64,000 bases of DNA, taken from Halostella pelagica (GTDB taxonomy: Archaea > Halobacteriota > Halobacteria > Halobacteriales > Natronoarchaeaceae). The stretch is taken from the NCBI GenBank assembly GCA_005954745.1, contig CP040678.1, forward strand, positions 2,914,001 to 2,978,000, written 5' to 3'. Positions 32,800-41,087 of the stretch are shown one piece after another (the first letter of the stretch is position 1; each line of letters starts with the position of its first letter). The notes beneath the pieces are model-generated. The model did no database searches. It saw only the letters and a program-made list of their open reading frames with translations, and was not told the origin of the DNA. The position numbers and the translations under genes are program-made.

Positions 32800-34251
32800 A
32801 TGACCGAGGGGAACTCAGGCGACGTCGTCCGCCGGGACCGCTTCAGCGGCGGCCCCGCCCGCGAGTTCCTCTCCTCGCTCGACGCCGACCGGCGCATCTT
32901 CGACGCCGACCTCGCGGTCGACCGCGCACACGTCGTGATGCTCGCGGAACAGGGGATCGTCGACGACGACACGGCCGGCGAGATCCTCTCCGCGCTGGAC
33001 GACGTGGAGGACGCCGGCCACGGCGCACTCCCCGAGGGCGAGGACGTCCACGCCGCAATCGAGACGGCGGTCATCGACCGCGTCGGCGAGAAAGGCGGTA
33101 AGATGCACACCGCCCGGTCGCGCAACGACGAGGTAGCGGCCTGTATACGCTACCGCCTGCGCGAGGACGCACTGGACGCCGCGGAGGCGACGCTGGGATT
33201 CCGCGAGGCCCTGCTGTCGGCGGCCGAGGCCCACGCGAACGCCGTGATGCCCGGCTTCACGCACCTCCAGCCCGCCCAGCCCACGACCGTCGCGCACTGG
33301 TTGCTGTCGTACGAATCGGCGGTCGCGCGTGACACCGAGCGCTTACTCGACGCCTACGACCGGGTGAACCGGTCGCCGCTCGGCGCGGCGGCGTTCGCGG
33401 GCACGCCGTTCGACATCGACCGCGAACGCACCGCCGAACTGCTCGGGTTCGAGTCGGTCGTCGAGAACTCGATGGACGCGAGTTCCGCCCGCGACTTCCT
33501 GCTGGAGACGACGAGCGCGCTCGCGAACCTGGCGACGACGCTGTCGGGCCTCGCCGAGGACCTGATCGTCTTCGCGAACAAGGGCTATGTCGACCTGAGC
33601 GACGACTACTCGTCGACCTCGTCGATCATGCCCCAGAAGAAAAACCCCGACACGCTGGAACTCGTCCGCGCGACCGCGGGCGACGCGGCGAGCGGGGTGA
33701 ACGGCCTGCTGACGACGCTTTCGGGGCTGCCGCGCGCGTACAACCGCGACCTGCAGCGCGCGACGCCGCACGCCTGGGAGACGGTCGACGCCGTCGTCGA
33801 GGCGGTGGACGTGGCCGCCGGTGCAGTCGCCACCGCCGACTGGGACGAGGCGGCGCTCGCGGACGCCGCGGGCGAGGGCTTCTCGACGGCGACCGGCGTC
33901 GCGGACCTGTTGGCGATGCACGGCCTCCCGTTCCGCACCGCACACGAGATGGTGGCCGTCGCAGCAGAGTCGGGTGCTGATTACGACGCGCTCGACGCCG
34001 CCGCCCGCGAGGTGCTCGGCGATTCCCTCGACGAGTACGTCGAACGCGCGGCCGTGGAGGCCGCTCTGGACCCCGCCGAGAGCGTGGCGAGTCGGGACTC
34101 GACCGGCGGTCCCGCCGCGACCGCGGTGGCCGACGCGCTCGACGCCGCCGAGGCGACGCTTACCGCCGACACCGAGGCCGTCGAGACGGAGCGGTCCGCG
34201 CTCGCCGACGCCGACGACGCCCTCCGCACGGAGGTGAGCGAGTATGCGTGA
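32800..34251 (+). CDS. argH: argininosuccinate lyase
   Basis: This lyase splits argininosuccinate to arginine and fumarate. Its 483 residues carry the fumarase/aspartase-superfamily signature SSIMPQKKNPDTLEL, and the family segments HTARSRNDEVA and GFTHLQPAQPTT. It lies one base behind argG. After the stop come a short overlapping frame and two strong hairpins before lysW, suggesting that argG-argH may end there and a second promoter starts the rest. Confidence 0.97.
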   Translation: MTEGNSGDVVRRDRFSGGPAREFLSSLDADRRIFDADLAVDRAHVVMLAEQGIVDDDTAGEILSALDDVEDAGHGALPEGEDVHAAIETAVIDRVGEKGGKMHTARSRNDEVAACIRYRLREDALDAAEATLGFREALLSAAEAHANAVMPGFTHLQPAQPTTVAHWLLSYESAVARDTERLLDAYDRVNRSPLGAAAFAGTPFDIDRERTAELLGFESVVENSMDASSARDFLLETTSALANLATTLSGLAEDLIVFANKGYVDLSDDYSSTSSIMPQKKNPDTLELVRATAGDAASGVNGLLTTLSGLPRAYNRDLQRATPHAWETVDAVVEAVDVAAGAVATADWDEAALADAAGEGFSTATGVADLLAMHGLPFRTAHEMVAVAAESGADYDALDAAAREVLGDSLDEYVERAAVEAALDPAESVASRDSTGGPAATAVADALDAAEATLTADTEAVETERSALADADDALRTEVSEYA

Positions 34252-34360
34252 TCGATCCGTCGGACCGCGACCACTACCGCCGTCCACGGGTGCACCACCG
34301 GGAACCCGTGGGCGAGCGACGGCGACGCCGTCGCCGCCGTCCCCGCGAGGGGACAGATAA
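34244..34360 (+). CDS. doubtful 38-residue frame overlapping the end of argH
   Basis: An ATG inside the last codons of argH opens a frame of 38 residues rich in Pro, Arg, Gly and Ser (MRDRSVGPRPLPPSTGAPPG at its start). It ends with TAA at 34358-34360, so it covers the two hairpins in this spacer. Translational coupling to argH is possible by position, but the composition is what GC-rich hairpin DNA would give by chance. I list it because it fills the gap; I cannot support a function. Confidence 0.15.
   Translation: MRDRSVGPRPLPPSTGAPPGTRGRATATPSPPSPRGDR
34284..34334. repeat. two strong hairpins downstream of argH
   Basis: Hairpin one: CCACGGGT (34284-34291) with ACCCGTGG (34304-34311), loop of 12. 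Hairpin two: GCGACGGC (34316-34323) with GCCGTCGC (34327-34334), loop GAC. Both are perfect 8-bp stems, five bases apart. They may end or protect the argGH transcript, or belong to the hairpin family found inside genes here. Confidence 0.5.
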
Positions 34361-34463
34361 CACATTCCGAAACTGATACTCGGAACGCGATTTCGGCTTG
34401 AGCGGATTTTTGAAGCGATTAGAGGAGAGTATACTTATTTAATTTATCTGGTAAGTTCGAAGG

Positions 34464-34470
34464 TTTTAAG
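34464..34470 (+). promoter_or_regulatory. TATA box of lysW
   Basis: The box ttttaag lies 28-34 bases before the lysW ATG in an AT-rich stretch (34420-34470), so the lysW-argF run has its own promoter. Confidence 0.6.
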
Positions 34471-34497
34471 GTGTACTGGCGTCGAGTAGAGGGTACA

Positions 34498-34662
34498 ATG
34501 GCAGAATGCGTTGAGTGTGGGGCGGACGTGGCCCTGCACGACGACCTCGAAGTCGGAGAGATCATCGACTGTACGACCTGCGGTGCGGAGCTCGAAGTGA
34601 CCGACACCAACCCGCCAGTCCTCCAGAAGGCCCCCGAGCTGGAGGAGGACTGGGGGGAGTAA
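34498..34662 (+). CDS. lysW: amino-group carrier protein LysW
   Basis: The 54-residue carrier holds the growing intermediate on the side chain or alpha-amino capture site of its C-terminal glutamate, protecting the amino group during arginine (or lysine) synthesis. Cys4, Cys7, Cys25 and Cys28 bind zinc. The protein ends in the diagnostic EDWGE with Glu54 as attachment point. The ATG at 34498 gives MAECVECG. It is followed by the ligase and processing enzymes that work on LysW-bound substrates, so it sits at the head of its pathway. Confidence 0.96.
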   Translation: MAECVECGADVALHDDLEVGEIIDCTTCGAELEVTDTNPPVLQKAPELEEDWGE

Positions 34663-34755
34663 GGTGACGGACGAGACGACTCTCACCGCAACGCGAACGC
34701 GCGGTACGACCCTGACGGCGGCGGATACGAACACGGCAGTTACGGAGGAACACAA

Positions 34756-35628
34756 ATGAACGTCGGAATGCTGTACTCCCGGATCCGCAAGGACGAGAAG
34801 CTCCTGCTGTCGGAGCTGCGTGACCGGGACCACGACATCACCAAGATAGACGTCCGGAAACAGCAGTTCAACATCGAGGACGCCCCGGAGGCGTTCGACG
34901 ACCTGGACATCGTGCTGGACCGCTGTCTGGCGACCAGCAGGAGCCTCTACGTCACGCGGTTCTGCGAGGCGTACGACGTGCCCGTGGTCAACACGCCGGA
35001 CACCGCGGAAGTGTGTGCGGACAAGGTGAAAAACAGCCTGGCGCTGACCCGCGAGGGGATCCCCACGCCGAACACCGACGTGGCATTCACGAAAGACGCC
35101 GCGATGCAGACCATCGAGGAGTTCGGCTACCCCTGCGTCCTGAAGCCGGTCATCGGCTCATGGGGCCGTCTGATGGCGAAGATAGACGGCAAGTCGGCCG
35201 CCGAGGCCATCCTCGAACACAAGGCGACGCTCGGCCACTACGAGCACAAGGTGTTCTACGTCCAGGAGTTCGTCGAGAAGCCCGGCCGCGACATCCGCGT
35301 GCTGGCGACCGACGGCGAGCCCGTCGCCGCGATGGTCCGCTCGTCGGACCACTGGCTCACGAATGCGGCCAAGGGGGCCGAAACCGCCGAGTTCGAACTC
35401 GACGACGAGGCGAGAGACCTCGTCGAGCGTGCGAGCGACGCGGTCGGCGGTGGCCTGCTCGGCGTCGACCTCATGGAGACCGGAGACAGCTACACCGTCC
35501 ACGAGGTCAATCACACGGTCGAGTTCAAGGCGCTGAACGACACGACCGATATCGACGTTCCCGGGGCCGTCGTCGACTGGCTCGAAGCCAAGGTCGAGGC
35601 CGAACAGGGGAAAGAGGTGACCGCCTGA
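34756..35628 (+). CDS. argX: LysW-glutamate ligase ArgX (LysX/RimK-type ATP-grasp)
   Basis: The 290-residue ATP-grasp enzyme attaches glutamate to the C-terminal Glu of LysW with ATP. Visible parts are the N-terminal NVGMLYSRIRKDEKLLL, the ATP-grasp core (YPCVLKPVIGSWGRLMAKI; VFYVQEFVEKPGRDIRVL) and the metal-site HEVNHTVEFK. Haloarchaea make lysine by another route, and argG/argH/argF are in the same cluster, so glutamate (ArgX) rather than aminoadipate (LysX) is the likely substrate. A GGAGG at 34744-34748 is one of the few clear ribosome binding sites here. The stop overlaps the argC start by one base. Confidence 0.92.
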   Translation: MNVGMLYSRIRKDEKLLLSELRDRDHDITKIDVRKQQFNIEDAPEAFDDLDIVLDRCLATSRSLYVTRFCEAYDVPVVNTPDTAEVCADKVKNSLALTREGIPTPNTDVAFTKDAAMQTIEEFGYPCVLKPVIGSWGRLMAKIDGKSAAEAILEHKATLGHYEHKVFYVQEFVEKPGRDIRVLATDGEPVAAMVRSSDHWLTNAAKGAETAEFELDDEARDLVERASDAVGGGLLGVDLMETGDSYTVHEVNHTVEFKALNDTTDIDVPGAVVDWLEAKVEAEQGKEVTA

Positions 35629-36674
35629 TGGCGGACGAGTCGCTCTCGGCGTCGGTCGTCGGCGGCAGCGGTTTCACCGGTGGCGAGCTACTGCGGCTGA
35701 TCGACGCGCACTCCGGCCTCGAAATCCAGCAGGCGACGAGTCGGAGCTACGACGGCAAGAGCGTCGGCTCCGTCCACCCGAACCTCCGCGGCACCGACCT
35801 GCGCTTCTCCGATCCGGAGGACCTAGAGAGCGTGGACGTGCTCTTTACGGCGACGCCCCACGGCGTCTCGATGGAACAGGTCGACACGTTCCGCGAGGTC
35901 GCTGACACCGTCGTCGACCTCTCGGCGGACTTCCGCCTCGACAGCGAGGCGCAGTACGACGAGTGGTACGACGGCCACAGCAGGCCCGAACTGCTCGACG
36001 AGGCGGAGTACGCCCTACCGGAGATCAACCGTGAGAACCTCGCGGGCGCGGACCTGATCGCCTCCGGCGGCTGTAACGCCACGGCGACGATCCTCGGCCT
36101 CTACCCGCTGTTCGAACACGGCGTCCTCTCCGGGTCGGAGCAGGTCGTCGTCGACGTGAAAGTCGGCTCCTCGGAGGGCGGCGCTGGCGGCGGCGAGGCG
36201 TCCAGCCACCCCGAACGCTCGGGCGTCGTCCGCCCGTACGCGCCGAAGGGCCACCGCCACGAGGCCGAAATCGAGCAGTTCCTCGGCACGTCGGTGTCGT
36301 TTACCTGCCACGCCGTGGACATGACCCGCGGCGCGTCGGCGACCTGTCACGTGTTCCCGGACGGCCCCGTCTCGAAGGGCGACCTCTGGGGCGCGTACCG
36401 CGAGACCTACGAGGACGAGCCGTTCATGCGCATGGCCGCGGGCGGGTCCGGCGTCTACCGCTATCCGGAACCGAAGGCGGTCGCCGGGACGAACTACGGC
36501 GAGGTCGGCTTCGAACTGGACCCCTCGAACAAGCGCGTCGTGGTGTTTTCCGCCATCGACAACATGATGAAAGGCTCCGCGGGCCAGGCGGTCCACGCGG
36601 CCAACGTCGCGCTCGGCTTCGAGGAGACGGCGGGCCTGGAGTTCCAGGGACTCCACCCCGTCGGCGCACCCTGA
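35628..36674 (+). CDS. argC: LysW-glutamyl-phosphate reductase (ArgC/LysY)
   Basis: This reductase converts LysW-bound gamma-glutamyl phosphate to the semialdehyde with NADPH. Its 348 residues start with the dinucleotide loop VVGGSGFTGGELLRL. The catalytic Cys is in SGGCNATATILGL, and the C-terminal family segments NYGEVGFELDPSNKRVVVFS and DNMMKGSAGQAVHA are present. The ATG overlaps the argX stop (TGATG). The Gly/Ser-rich VGSSEGGAGGGEASSHPER is part of the normal family active-site loop, not an insert. Confidence 0.95.
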   Translation: MADESLSASVVGGSGFTGGELLRLIDAHSGLEIQQATSRSYDGKSVGSVHPNLRGTDLRFSDPEDLESVDVLFTATPHGVSMEQVDTFREVADTVVDLSADFRLDSEAQYDEWYDGHSRPELLDEAEYALPEINRENLAGADLIASGGCNATATILGLYPLFEHGVLSGSEQVVVDVKVGSSEGGAGGGEASSHPERSGVVRPYAPKGHRHEAEIEQFLGTSVSFTCHAVDMTRGASATCHVFPDGPVSKGDLWGAYRETYEDEPFMRMAAGGSGVYRYPEPKAVAGTNYGEVGFELDPSNKRVVVFSAIDNMMKGSAGQAVHAANVALGFEETAGLEFQGLHPVGAP

Positions 36675-36721
36675 TTCGTTTTCATGATTTCCACAGATAC
36701 GACGGAGGTTTCCGTACCAAC

Positions 36722-37576
36722 ATGACGGTAGTAGTCAAGATCGGCGGCGCTCGCGCCGTCGAACCGGAAGGCGCACTGGCAGACGTCGCTCACCTCACGG
36801 CCAACGGAGAGGACGTCGTCGTCGTCCACGGCGGGTCGACCGCAGTGGACGAGACGTTAGAAGAACTCGGCGAGGAACCCGAGTACGTCGAGACGCCCGG
36901 CGGCGTCGTCGGGCGCTTCACCGACGAGCGGACGATGGAGGTGTTCGAGATGGTGATGCCCGGGAAGTTGAACACGGACCTCGTCGCCTCGCTCCAGAGC
37001 GAAGGGGTCGACGCCGTCGGCCTCTCGGGCGTCGACGGGAAACTGCTCACCGGCCCGCGCAAGTCCGCCGTGCGGGTCGTCGAGGACGGCACGAAGAAGA
37101 TCAAACGCGGGGACCACTCCGGCACGATCGAAGACGTGAACGCCGACCTGCTGGAGACGCTCCTGGCGAGCGGCTACACGCCGGTCGTCACCGTCCCGAT
37201 GCTGTCGAAAGAGGGCACGCCAGTCAACGCCGACGCGGACCGCGCCGCCGCGGCCGTCGCCGGCGCGCTTCAGGCGGACCTGGTCGTCCTGACCGACGTC
37301 GCGGGCATCTACGAGGACCCCGACGACGAGTCGACGGTCATCGACGAGGCCACGACGCCCGCGGCGTTCGAGCGCGTCGAGGACGCGGCCGAGGGGTTCA
37401 TGACGAAGAAGGTAATGGCGGCGACCGAGGCGTTAGAGGGCGGCGCGGCCTCGGTCACCGTCGCCGACGCGAACCTCAACGACCCCATCGTCGGCGCGCT
37501 CGACGGGCAGGGCACGACGATCACGCCAGGTGCGCTGGCTGACGACGGCGACGCGGACGAGGAGGGGGACGCATGA
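36722..37576 (+). CDS. argB: LysW-glutamate kinase (ArgB/LysZ)
   Basis: The 284-residue amino acid kinase phosphorylates the LysW-bound glutamate before reduction. It has the family start VVVKIGGARAVEPEG, the substrate loop VVVHGGSTAVDETL, and the nucleotide region VVLTDVAGIYEDPDD. The C-terminal FMTKKVMAATEALEGGAASV closes the ATP site. Its end overlaps argD by four bases. Gap to argC: 47 bases with no separate promoter seen. Confidence 0.95.
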   Translation: MTVVVKIGGARAVEPEGALADVAHLTANGEDVVVVHGGSTAVDETLEELGEEPEYVETPGGVVGRFTDERTMEVFEMVMPGKLNTDLVASLQSEGVDAVGLSGVDGKLLTGPRKSAVRVVEDGTKKIKRGDHSGTIEDVNADLLETLLASGYTPVVTVPMLSKEGTPVNADADRAAAAVAGALQADLVVLTDVAGIYEDPDDESTVIDEATTPAAFERVEDAAEGFMTKKVMAATEALEGGAASVTVADANLNDPIVGALDGQGTTITPGALADDGDADEEGDA

Positions 37577-38700
37577 CAGGGTTCGTCTTCTCCGAGAAAC
37601 CGATCGGGATCGAACGCGGCGACGGCGCGTACGTCTACGGCGACGACGGCACCGAGTATCTCGACATGGGCGCGTCGTACGCCTGCGTCCCCCTCGGTCA
37701 CGGCCACCCGGCGGTCACCGAGGCCGTCACGGAGCAGTTCGAGAAGCTGACGTTCGTGCAGGCGTCGTACCCCAACGCCGCGCGGACGGCGGCGTACGAG
37801 ACGCTGGCCGAGACCGCGCCGGACCCCATCGACAAGGTGTGGCTCAGTAACTCCGGCACGGAGGCCAACGAGGCGGCGCTGAAGTTCGCGCGGGCGGCGA
37901 CGGGCGATTCGAAACTCGTCGCCACGATGCAGGGTTTTCACGGCCGCACGATGGGGTCGCTGGCGACCACCTGGAAGAACAAATACAAGGACCCGTACGA
38001 ACCGCTGATCGGCGACGTTGAGTTCGTCCCGTACGACGACGCGGAGGCGCTCGACGACGCCGTCGACGAGGACACCGCCGGATTCATCGTCGAACCCGTC
38101 CAGGGCGAGGGCGGGATCAACCCCGCCTCGACCGAGTACCTGCGGGCCGCGCGCGACATCACGGAAGACGCTGGCGCGGCGCTCATCTTCGACGAGGTCC
38201 AGACGGGGATGGGACGGACTGGCGCGCTGTGGAGCGCCCAGCGCGCGGGCGTCACCCCCGACATGATCACCAGCGCAAAGGGCCTCGCCAACGGCTTCCC
38301 GGTCGGTGCGACGCTGTGTCGCGACTGGATCGCCGAGAACTACGGCTCGCACGCCTCGACGTTCTCCGGCGGGCCGGTTATCTCGGCCGCCGCGGGGACC
38401 ACCGTCTCGACTATCGTCGACGAGGGGATCCCGGAACACGCCGCGGCGATGGGCGAGTACCTCCACGCCGAACTCGACGCGGCCGTCGGCGACGAGGTCC
38501 GCGAGATCCGCAGCGAGGGCCTGATGGTCGGCGTCGAGGTCGGCCGCGGTGCGAACCGCGCGCTGAAGGAACTCGCGCTGAACCACGACGTGCTTGCGCT
38601 GCCGGCGGGTCGGACCGTCGTGCGCCTGCTCCCGCCACTGACCATCGGCGAAGCGGAGGTCGACCACGTGGTCGATGCGCTGGCGGAGGTCGTGGAATGA
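37573..38700 (+). CDS. argD: LysW-linked aminotransferase (ArgD/LysJ)
   Basis: This class III PLP aminotransferase turns the LysW-bound glutamate semialdehyde into LysW-ornithine, using glutamate as amino donor. Its 375 residues contain VWLSNSGTEANEAALKFAR, MQGFHGRTMGSLATTW, the PLP-pocket Asp in ALIFDEVQTGMGRTG, and the Schiff-base Lys in MITSAKGLANGFPVG. It overlaps argB by four bases and argE by four, a tight translational chain. Confidence 0.95.
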   Translation: MTGFVFSEKPIGIERGDGAYVYGDDGTEYLDMGASYACVPLGHGHPAVTEAVTEQFEKLTFVQASYPNAARTAAYETLAETAPDPIDKVWLSNSGTEANEAALKFARAATGDSKLVATMQGFHGRTMGSLATTWKNKYKDPYEPLIGDVEFVPYDDAEALDDAVDEDTAGFIVEPVQGEGGINPASTEYLRAARDITEDAGAALIFDEVQTGMGRTGALWSAQRAGVTPDMITSAKGLANGFPVGATLCRDWIAENYGSHASTFSGGPVISAAAGTTVSTIVDEGIPEHAAAMGEYLHAELDAAVGDEVREIRSEGLMVGVEVGRGANRALKELALNHDVLALPAGRTVVRLLPPLTIGEAEVDHVVDALAEVVE

Positions 38701-39893
38701 GCGCGACCGCGACCGTCTCGGACGACGAGGCCCGCGAACTGCTCGTCGACCTCGTGTCGATCCCCTCACCCACAGGCGAGGAGGCGGCGGCGGCCCAGCG
38801 TCTCGCCGACTTCTTCGAGGCCCACGACCGCGAGGTGTGGATCGACGAGGTGGGTAACGTCCGCGCCCCCGCCGACGACGCGGCGTTGCTGACCTCGCAC
38901 ATCGACACCGTGCCCGGAGAGATCCCGGTCGAAGTGGACGACGAGGACCAGTTGTGGGGCCGCGGCTCCGTCGACGCGACCGGCCCGCTCGCGGCGATGG
39001 CCGCCGCGGCGGTGCGTGCCGGCGTCTCGTTCGTCGGCGTCGTCGGCGAGGAGACCGACTCCCGGGGAGCGCGTCACCTGATCGCCGAGCGCGACGCCCC
39101 CGAGGCCGTCGTCAACGGCGAACCCAGCGGCTGGGACGGGATCACGCTTGGCTACCGTGGCTTTCTCGCCGGCACGTATCTCGCGACCAGCGAGTCCGGC
39201 CACACCTCCCGACCCGAACCGAACGCCATTCAGGACGCGATCCGCTGGTGGTCCCGCGTCGAAGACGCGTTCGACCCGAACGAGAGTAGCGTTGCGCCCG
39301 AGGCGCAACGAGATGAAGGCGATCGCGAATCGAAAGATTCGCGAGCCAATCAGAACTCGAAGAGTTCTGATGACGGTGAAACCGCCGAAATACCCGTCTT
39401 CGAGCAGGTGACGACGAAGCCGGTCAGCGTCGAGGGCGGGTTCACCGCGGACGGCCTCTCGGTCGAGGCGACGATGGACGTTCAGTTGCGGATCCCGCCG
39501 AACAGGACCGCGGAGGGTATCAGAGAGATCGCGGAGAGCGAGCTATACGGTCGCTCGAACACGTCGAGCGGACAAGGCCCGCGGGACGGCGAGCTAGAGA
39601 CGGGCACGGTCACGTGGGAGGAGCCCACTCCGCCGGTGATGGAGAACCCCCGGAACGAGGTCGCACGGGCGTTTCGAGCCGCGATCCGAGGCGAGGAGGG
39701 CGACCCCCGCCTCCTGCGGAAAACCGGGACGAGCGACATGAACCTCTACGCGCAAGCCTGGGACTGTCCGATGGCGACGTATGGACCCGGCGACTCCGAC
39801 CTTGACCACGCACCGAACGAACATCTCGACCTCGGCGAGTTCGAGCGCTCGATCGCCGTGCTCGAACGCGTCGCGAACCGCCTGCAAGCATGA
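38697..39893 (+). CDS. argE: LysW-ornithine hydrolase (ArgE/LysK) with two hairpin-coded inserts
   Basis: The M20-family zinc amidohydrolase releases ornithine from LysW. Metal and catalytic motifs are visible: LLTSHIDTVPGEIP near residue 66, GRGSVDATGPLAAM, VVGEETDSRGARHLI, and GTSDMNLYAQ. At 398 residues it is about 40-50 longer than usual. The surplus is at residues about 195-227, a patch with SSVAPEAQRDEGDRES, and about 284-297 (YGRSNTSSGQGPRD). Both fall where the DNA is a chain of hairpins. Despite the inserts the frame is intact and the key motifs are complete, so the enzyme is probably active. Both ends overlap the neighbouring genes by four bases. Confidence 0.93.
   Translation: MSATATVSDDEARELLVDLVSIPSPTGEEAAAAQRLADFFEAHDREVWIDEVGNVRAPADDAALLTSHIDTVPGEIPVEVDDEDQLWGRGSVDATGPLAAMAAAAVRAGVSFVGVVGEETDSRGARHLIAERDAPEAVVNGEPSGWDGITLGYRGFLAGTYLATSESGHTSRPEPNAIQDAIRWWSRVEDAFDPNESSVAPEAQRDEGDRESKDSRANQNSKSSDDGETAEIPVFEQVTTKPVSVEGGFTADGLSVEATMDVQLRIPPNRTAEGIREIAESELYGRSNTSSGQGPRDGELETGTVTWEEPTPPVMENPRNEVARAFRAAIRGEEGDPRLLRKTGTSDMNLYAQAWDCPMATYGPGDSDLDHAPNEHLDLGEFERSIAVLERVANRLQA
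39290..39371 (+). repeat. three consecutive perfect hairpins inside argE/lysK
   Basis: Hairpin one: CGTTGCGCC (39290-39298), loop CGA, mirrored at 39302-39310. Hairpin two: TCGCGAATC (39323-39331), loop GAAA, mirrored at 39336-39344. Hairpin three: ATCAGAACTC (39349-39358), loop GAA, mirrored at 39362-39371. All stems are perfect (9, 9 and 10 bp), 12 and 4 bases apart. The encoded residues are a Ser/Asp/Glu/Arg/Asn/Gln patch unlike M20 enzymes. Stem three is AT-rich compared with the gene around it. Confidence 0.8.
39552..39583 (+). repeat. second hairpin insert inside argE/lysK
   Basis: CGCTCGA (39552-39558) pairs with TCGAGCG (39564-39570) around five bases. Overlapping it, GCGGAC (39568-39573) pairs with GCCCGC (39577-39582) with one mismatch. 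The 18 bases 39566-39583 match the XPD insert 26824-26841 at 16 positions (GAGCGGRCARGGCCCGCG). Encoded patch: RSNTSSGQGPRDGE. Confidence 0.6.
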
Positions 39894-40801
39894 CCAGACA
39901 TTACCTCGACGTCGACGATCTGACGCCCGACGAACTGGAGTCCGTCCTCGACAGGGGGGCGGAGTACAAAGAGCTGCTGAACGCCGGTGAATCCCACCGG
40001 GACCTGCAAGAGCGGACGCTCGGCATGCTGTTCCAGAAACCCTCGACTCGGACTCGCGTCTCGTTCGAGACGGGGATGACACAGCTGGGCGGCCACGCCG
40101 TCTTCCTCGGCGAGAACGACATCCAACTCGGCCGCGGCGAACCGCTCAAGGACACGTCGCGAGCGCTGTCACGGTACGTCGACGTGCTGATGGCCCGCGT
40201 GTTCAAACACGCCAACGCCGAGGTACTCGCCGAGTACTCTGACGTTCCCGTCATCAACGGCCTCACCGACGACGCCCACCCCTGCCAGACGCTCGCCGAC
40301 CTGCTGACGATCCGGGAGACGAAAGACGGGTTCGACGACGTCTCGGCCACCTGGGTCGGCGACGGGAACAACGTCGCCCAGTCGTTCGCTATCGGGTGCG
40401 CGCTGGCAGACGTCGACCTCACCGTCGCCACACCCCCGGGCTACGGCATCGACGACGGCGTAGTCGAACGAGCCCGTGAACTCGGCGGCGACCCGACAGT
40501 CACGCACGACCCGGTCGCAGCCGTCGAGGACGCCGACATCATCTACACGGACGTGTGGATCAGCATGGGACAGGAGGACGAACGCGACGTCCGAATGAAC
40601 GATTTCGAGGGGTTCCAGGTCCGTGCAGACCTGCTGGACCACGCTGCGCCCGACGCGTCAGTGATGCACTGTCTGCCCGCTCACCGCGGCGAGGAGATCA
40701 CCGACGCCGTCATCGAGAGCGACCGTTCGGTCGTGTGGCAACAGGCGGAAAACCGGATGCACGCCCAGAAAGGCCTGCTCGCCTGGTTGCTGGAGAACTG
40801 A
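39890..40801 (+). CDS. argF: ornithine carbamoyltransferase
   Basis: This enzyme makes citrulline from ornithine and carbamoyl phosphate, linking the LysW part of the pathway to argG/argH. Its 303 residues contain the carbamoyl-phosphate loop FQKPSTRTRVSFE, the HPCQTLADLLTI motif, and the ornithine loop VMHCLPAHRGEEIT. It is the last gene of the cluster and overlaps argE by four bases. Confidence 0.97.
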   Translation: MTRHYLDVDDLTPDELESVLDRGAEYKELLNAGESHRDLQERTLGMLFQKPSTRTRVSFETGMTQLGGHAVFLGENDIQLGRGEPLKDTSRALSRYVDVLMARVFKHANAEVLAEYSDVPVINGLTDDAHPCQTLADLLTIRETKDGFDDVSATWVGDGNNVAQSFAIGCALADVDLTVATPPGYGIDDGVVERARELGGDPTVTHDPVAAVEDADIIYTDVWISMGQEDERDVRMNDFEGFQVRADLLDHAAPDASVMHCLPAHRGEEITDAVIESDRSVVWQQAENRMHAQKGLLAWLLEN

Positions 40802-40858
40802 CTGCCGGACGGTCGCGGTCGCGAACGGACTCGCGAGACAGAGTGCGGATACCGCCGC

Positions 40859-41059
40859 TCACTCTTCAGTTCCGCTGACGCGTGAGATCATGTAGGGGCT
40901 CACGAGAGCGATTCCGAGGATAGCGAACAGCACAGGGCTCCCCTGGCCGAACGGAGTCGGCCACGATCCGAGCGTATCTTCGATCACGAACGATAAAACT
41001 GCGACGCCGAACGTCAAACATCCGACGACGAGAGACGTCTTTGGAGATGATCCGACCAT
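40859..41059 (-). CDS. small two-helix membrane protein
   Basis: The 66-residue product (MVGSSPKTSLVVGCLTFGVA start) has two hydrophobic helices (SLVVGCLTFGVAVLSFVI and PVLFAILGIALVSPYMI) and a short polar tail. No function is known. It is convergent with argF, leaving 57 bases for termination. Confidence 0.6.
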   Translation of the reverse strand: MVGSSPKTSLVVGCLTFGVAVLSFVIEDTLGSWPTPFGQGSPVLFAILGIALVSPYMISRVSGTEE

Positions 41060-41087
41060 TACGCTCCCGGATAGGTCACAGCGGTGG

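Noticed and set aside
31617-33125. A 502-codon minus-strand frame over argG/argH
   Set aside because: It is the mirror of two certain enzymes and has no family motifs; long antisense frames are common in GC-rich genomes.
34664-34759. A 31-codon Thr-rich GTG frame bridging lysW and argX
   Set aside because: Low-complexity composition and no homology; its stop overlaps the argX start, but this is likely chance.
36170-36220. The Gly/Ser-rich stretch in argC as another hairpin insert
   Set aside because: This is the normal ArgC/LysY active-site loop, and the DNA has no good hairpin.
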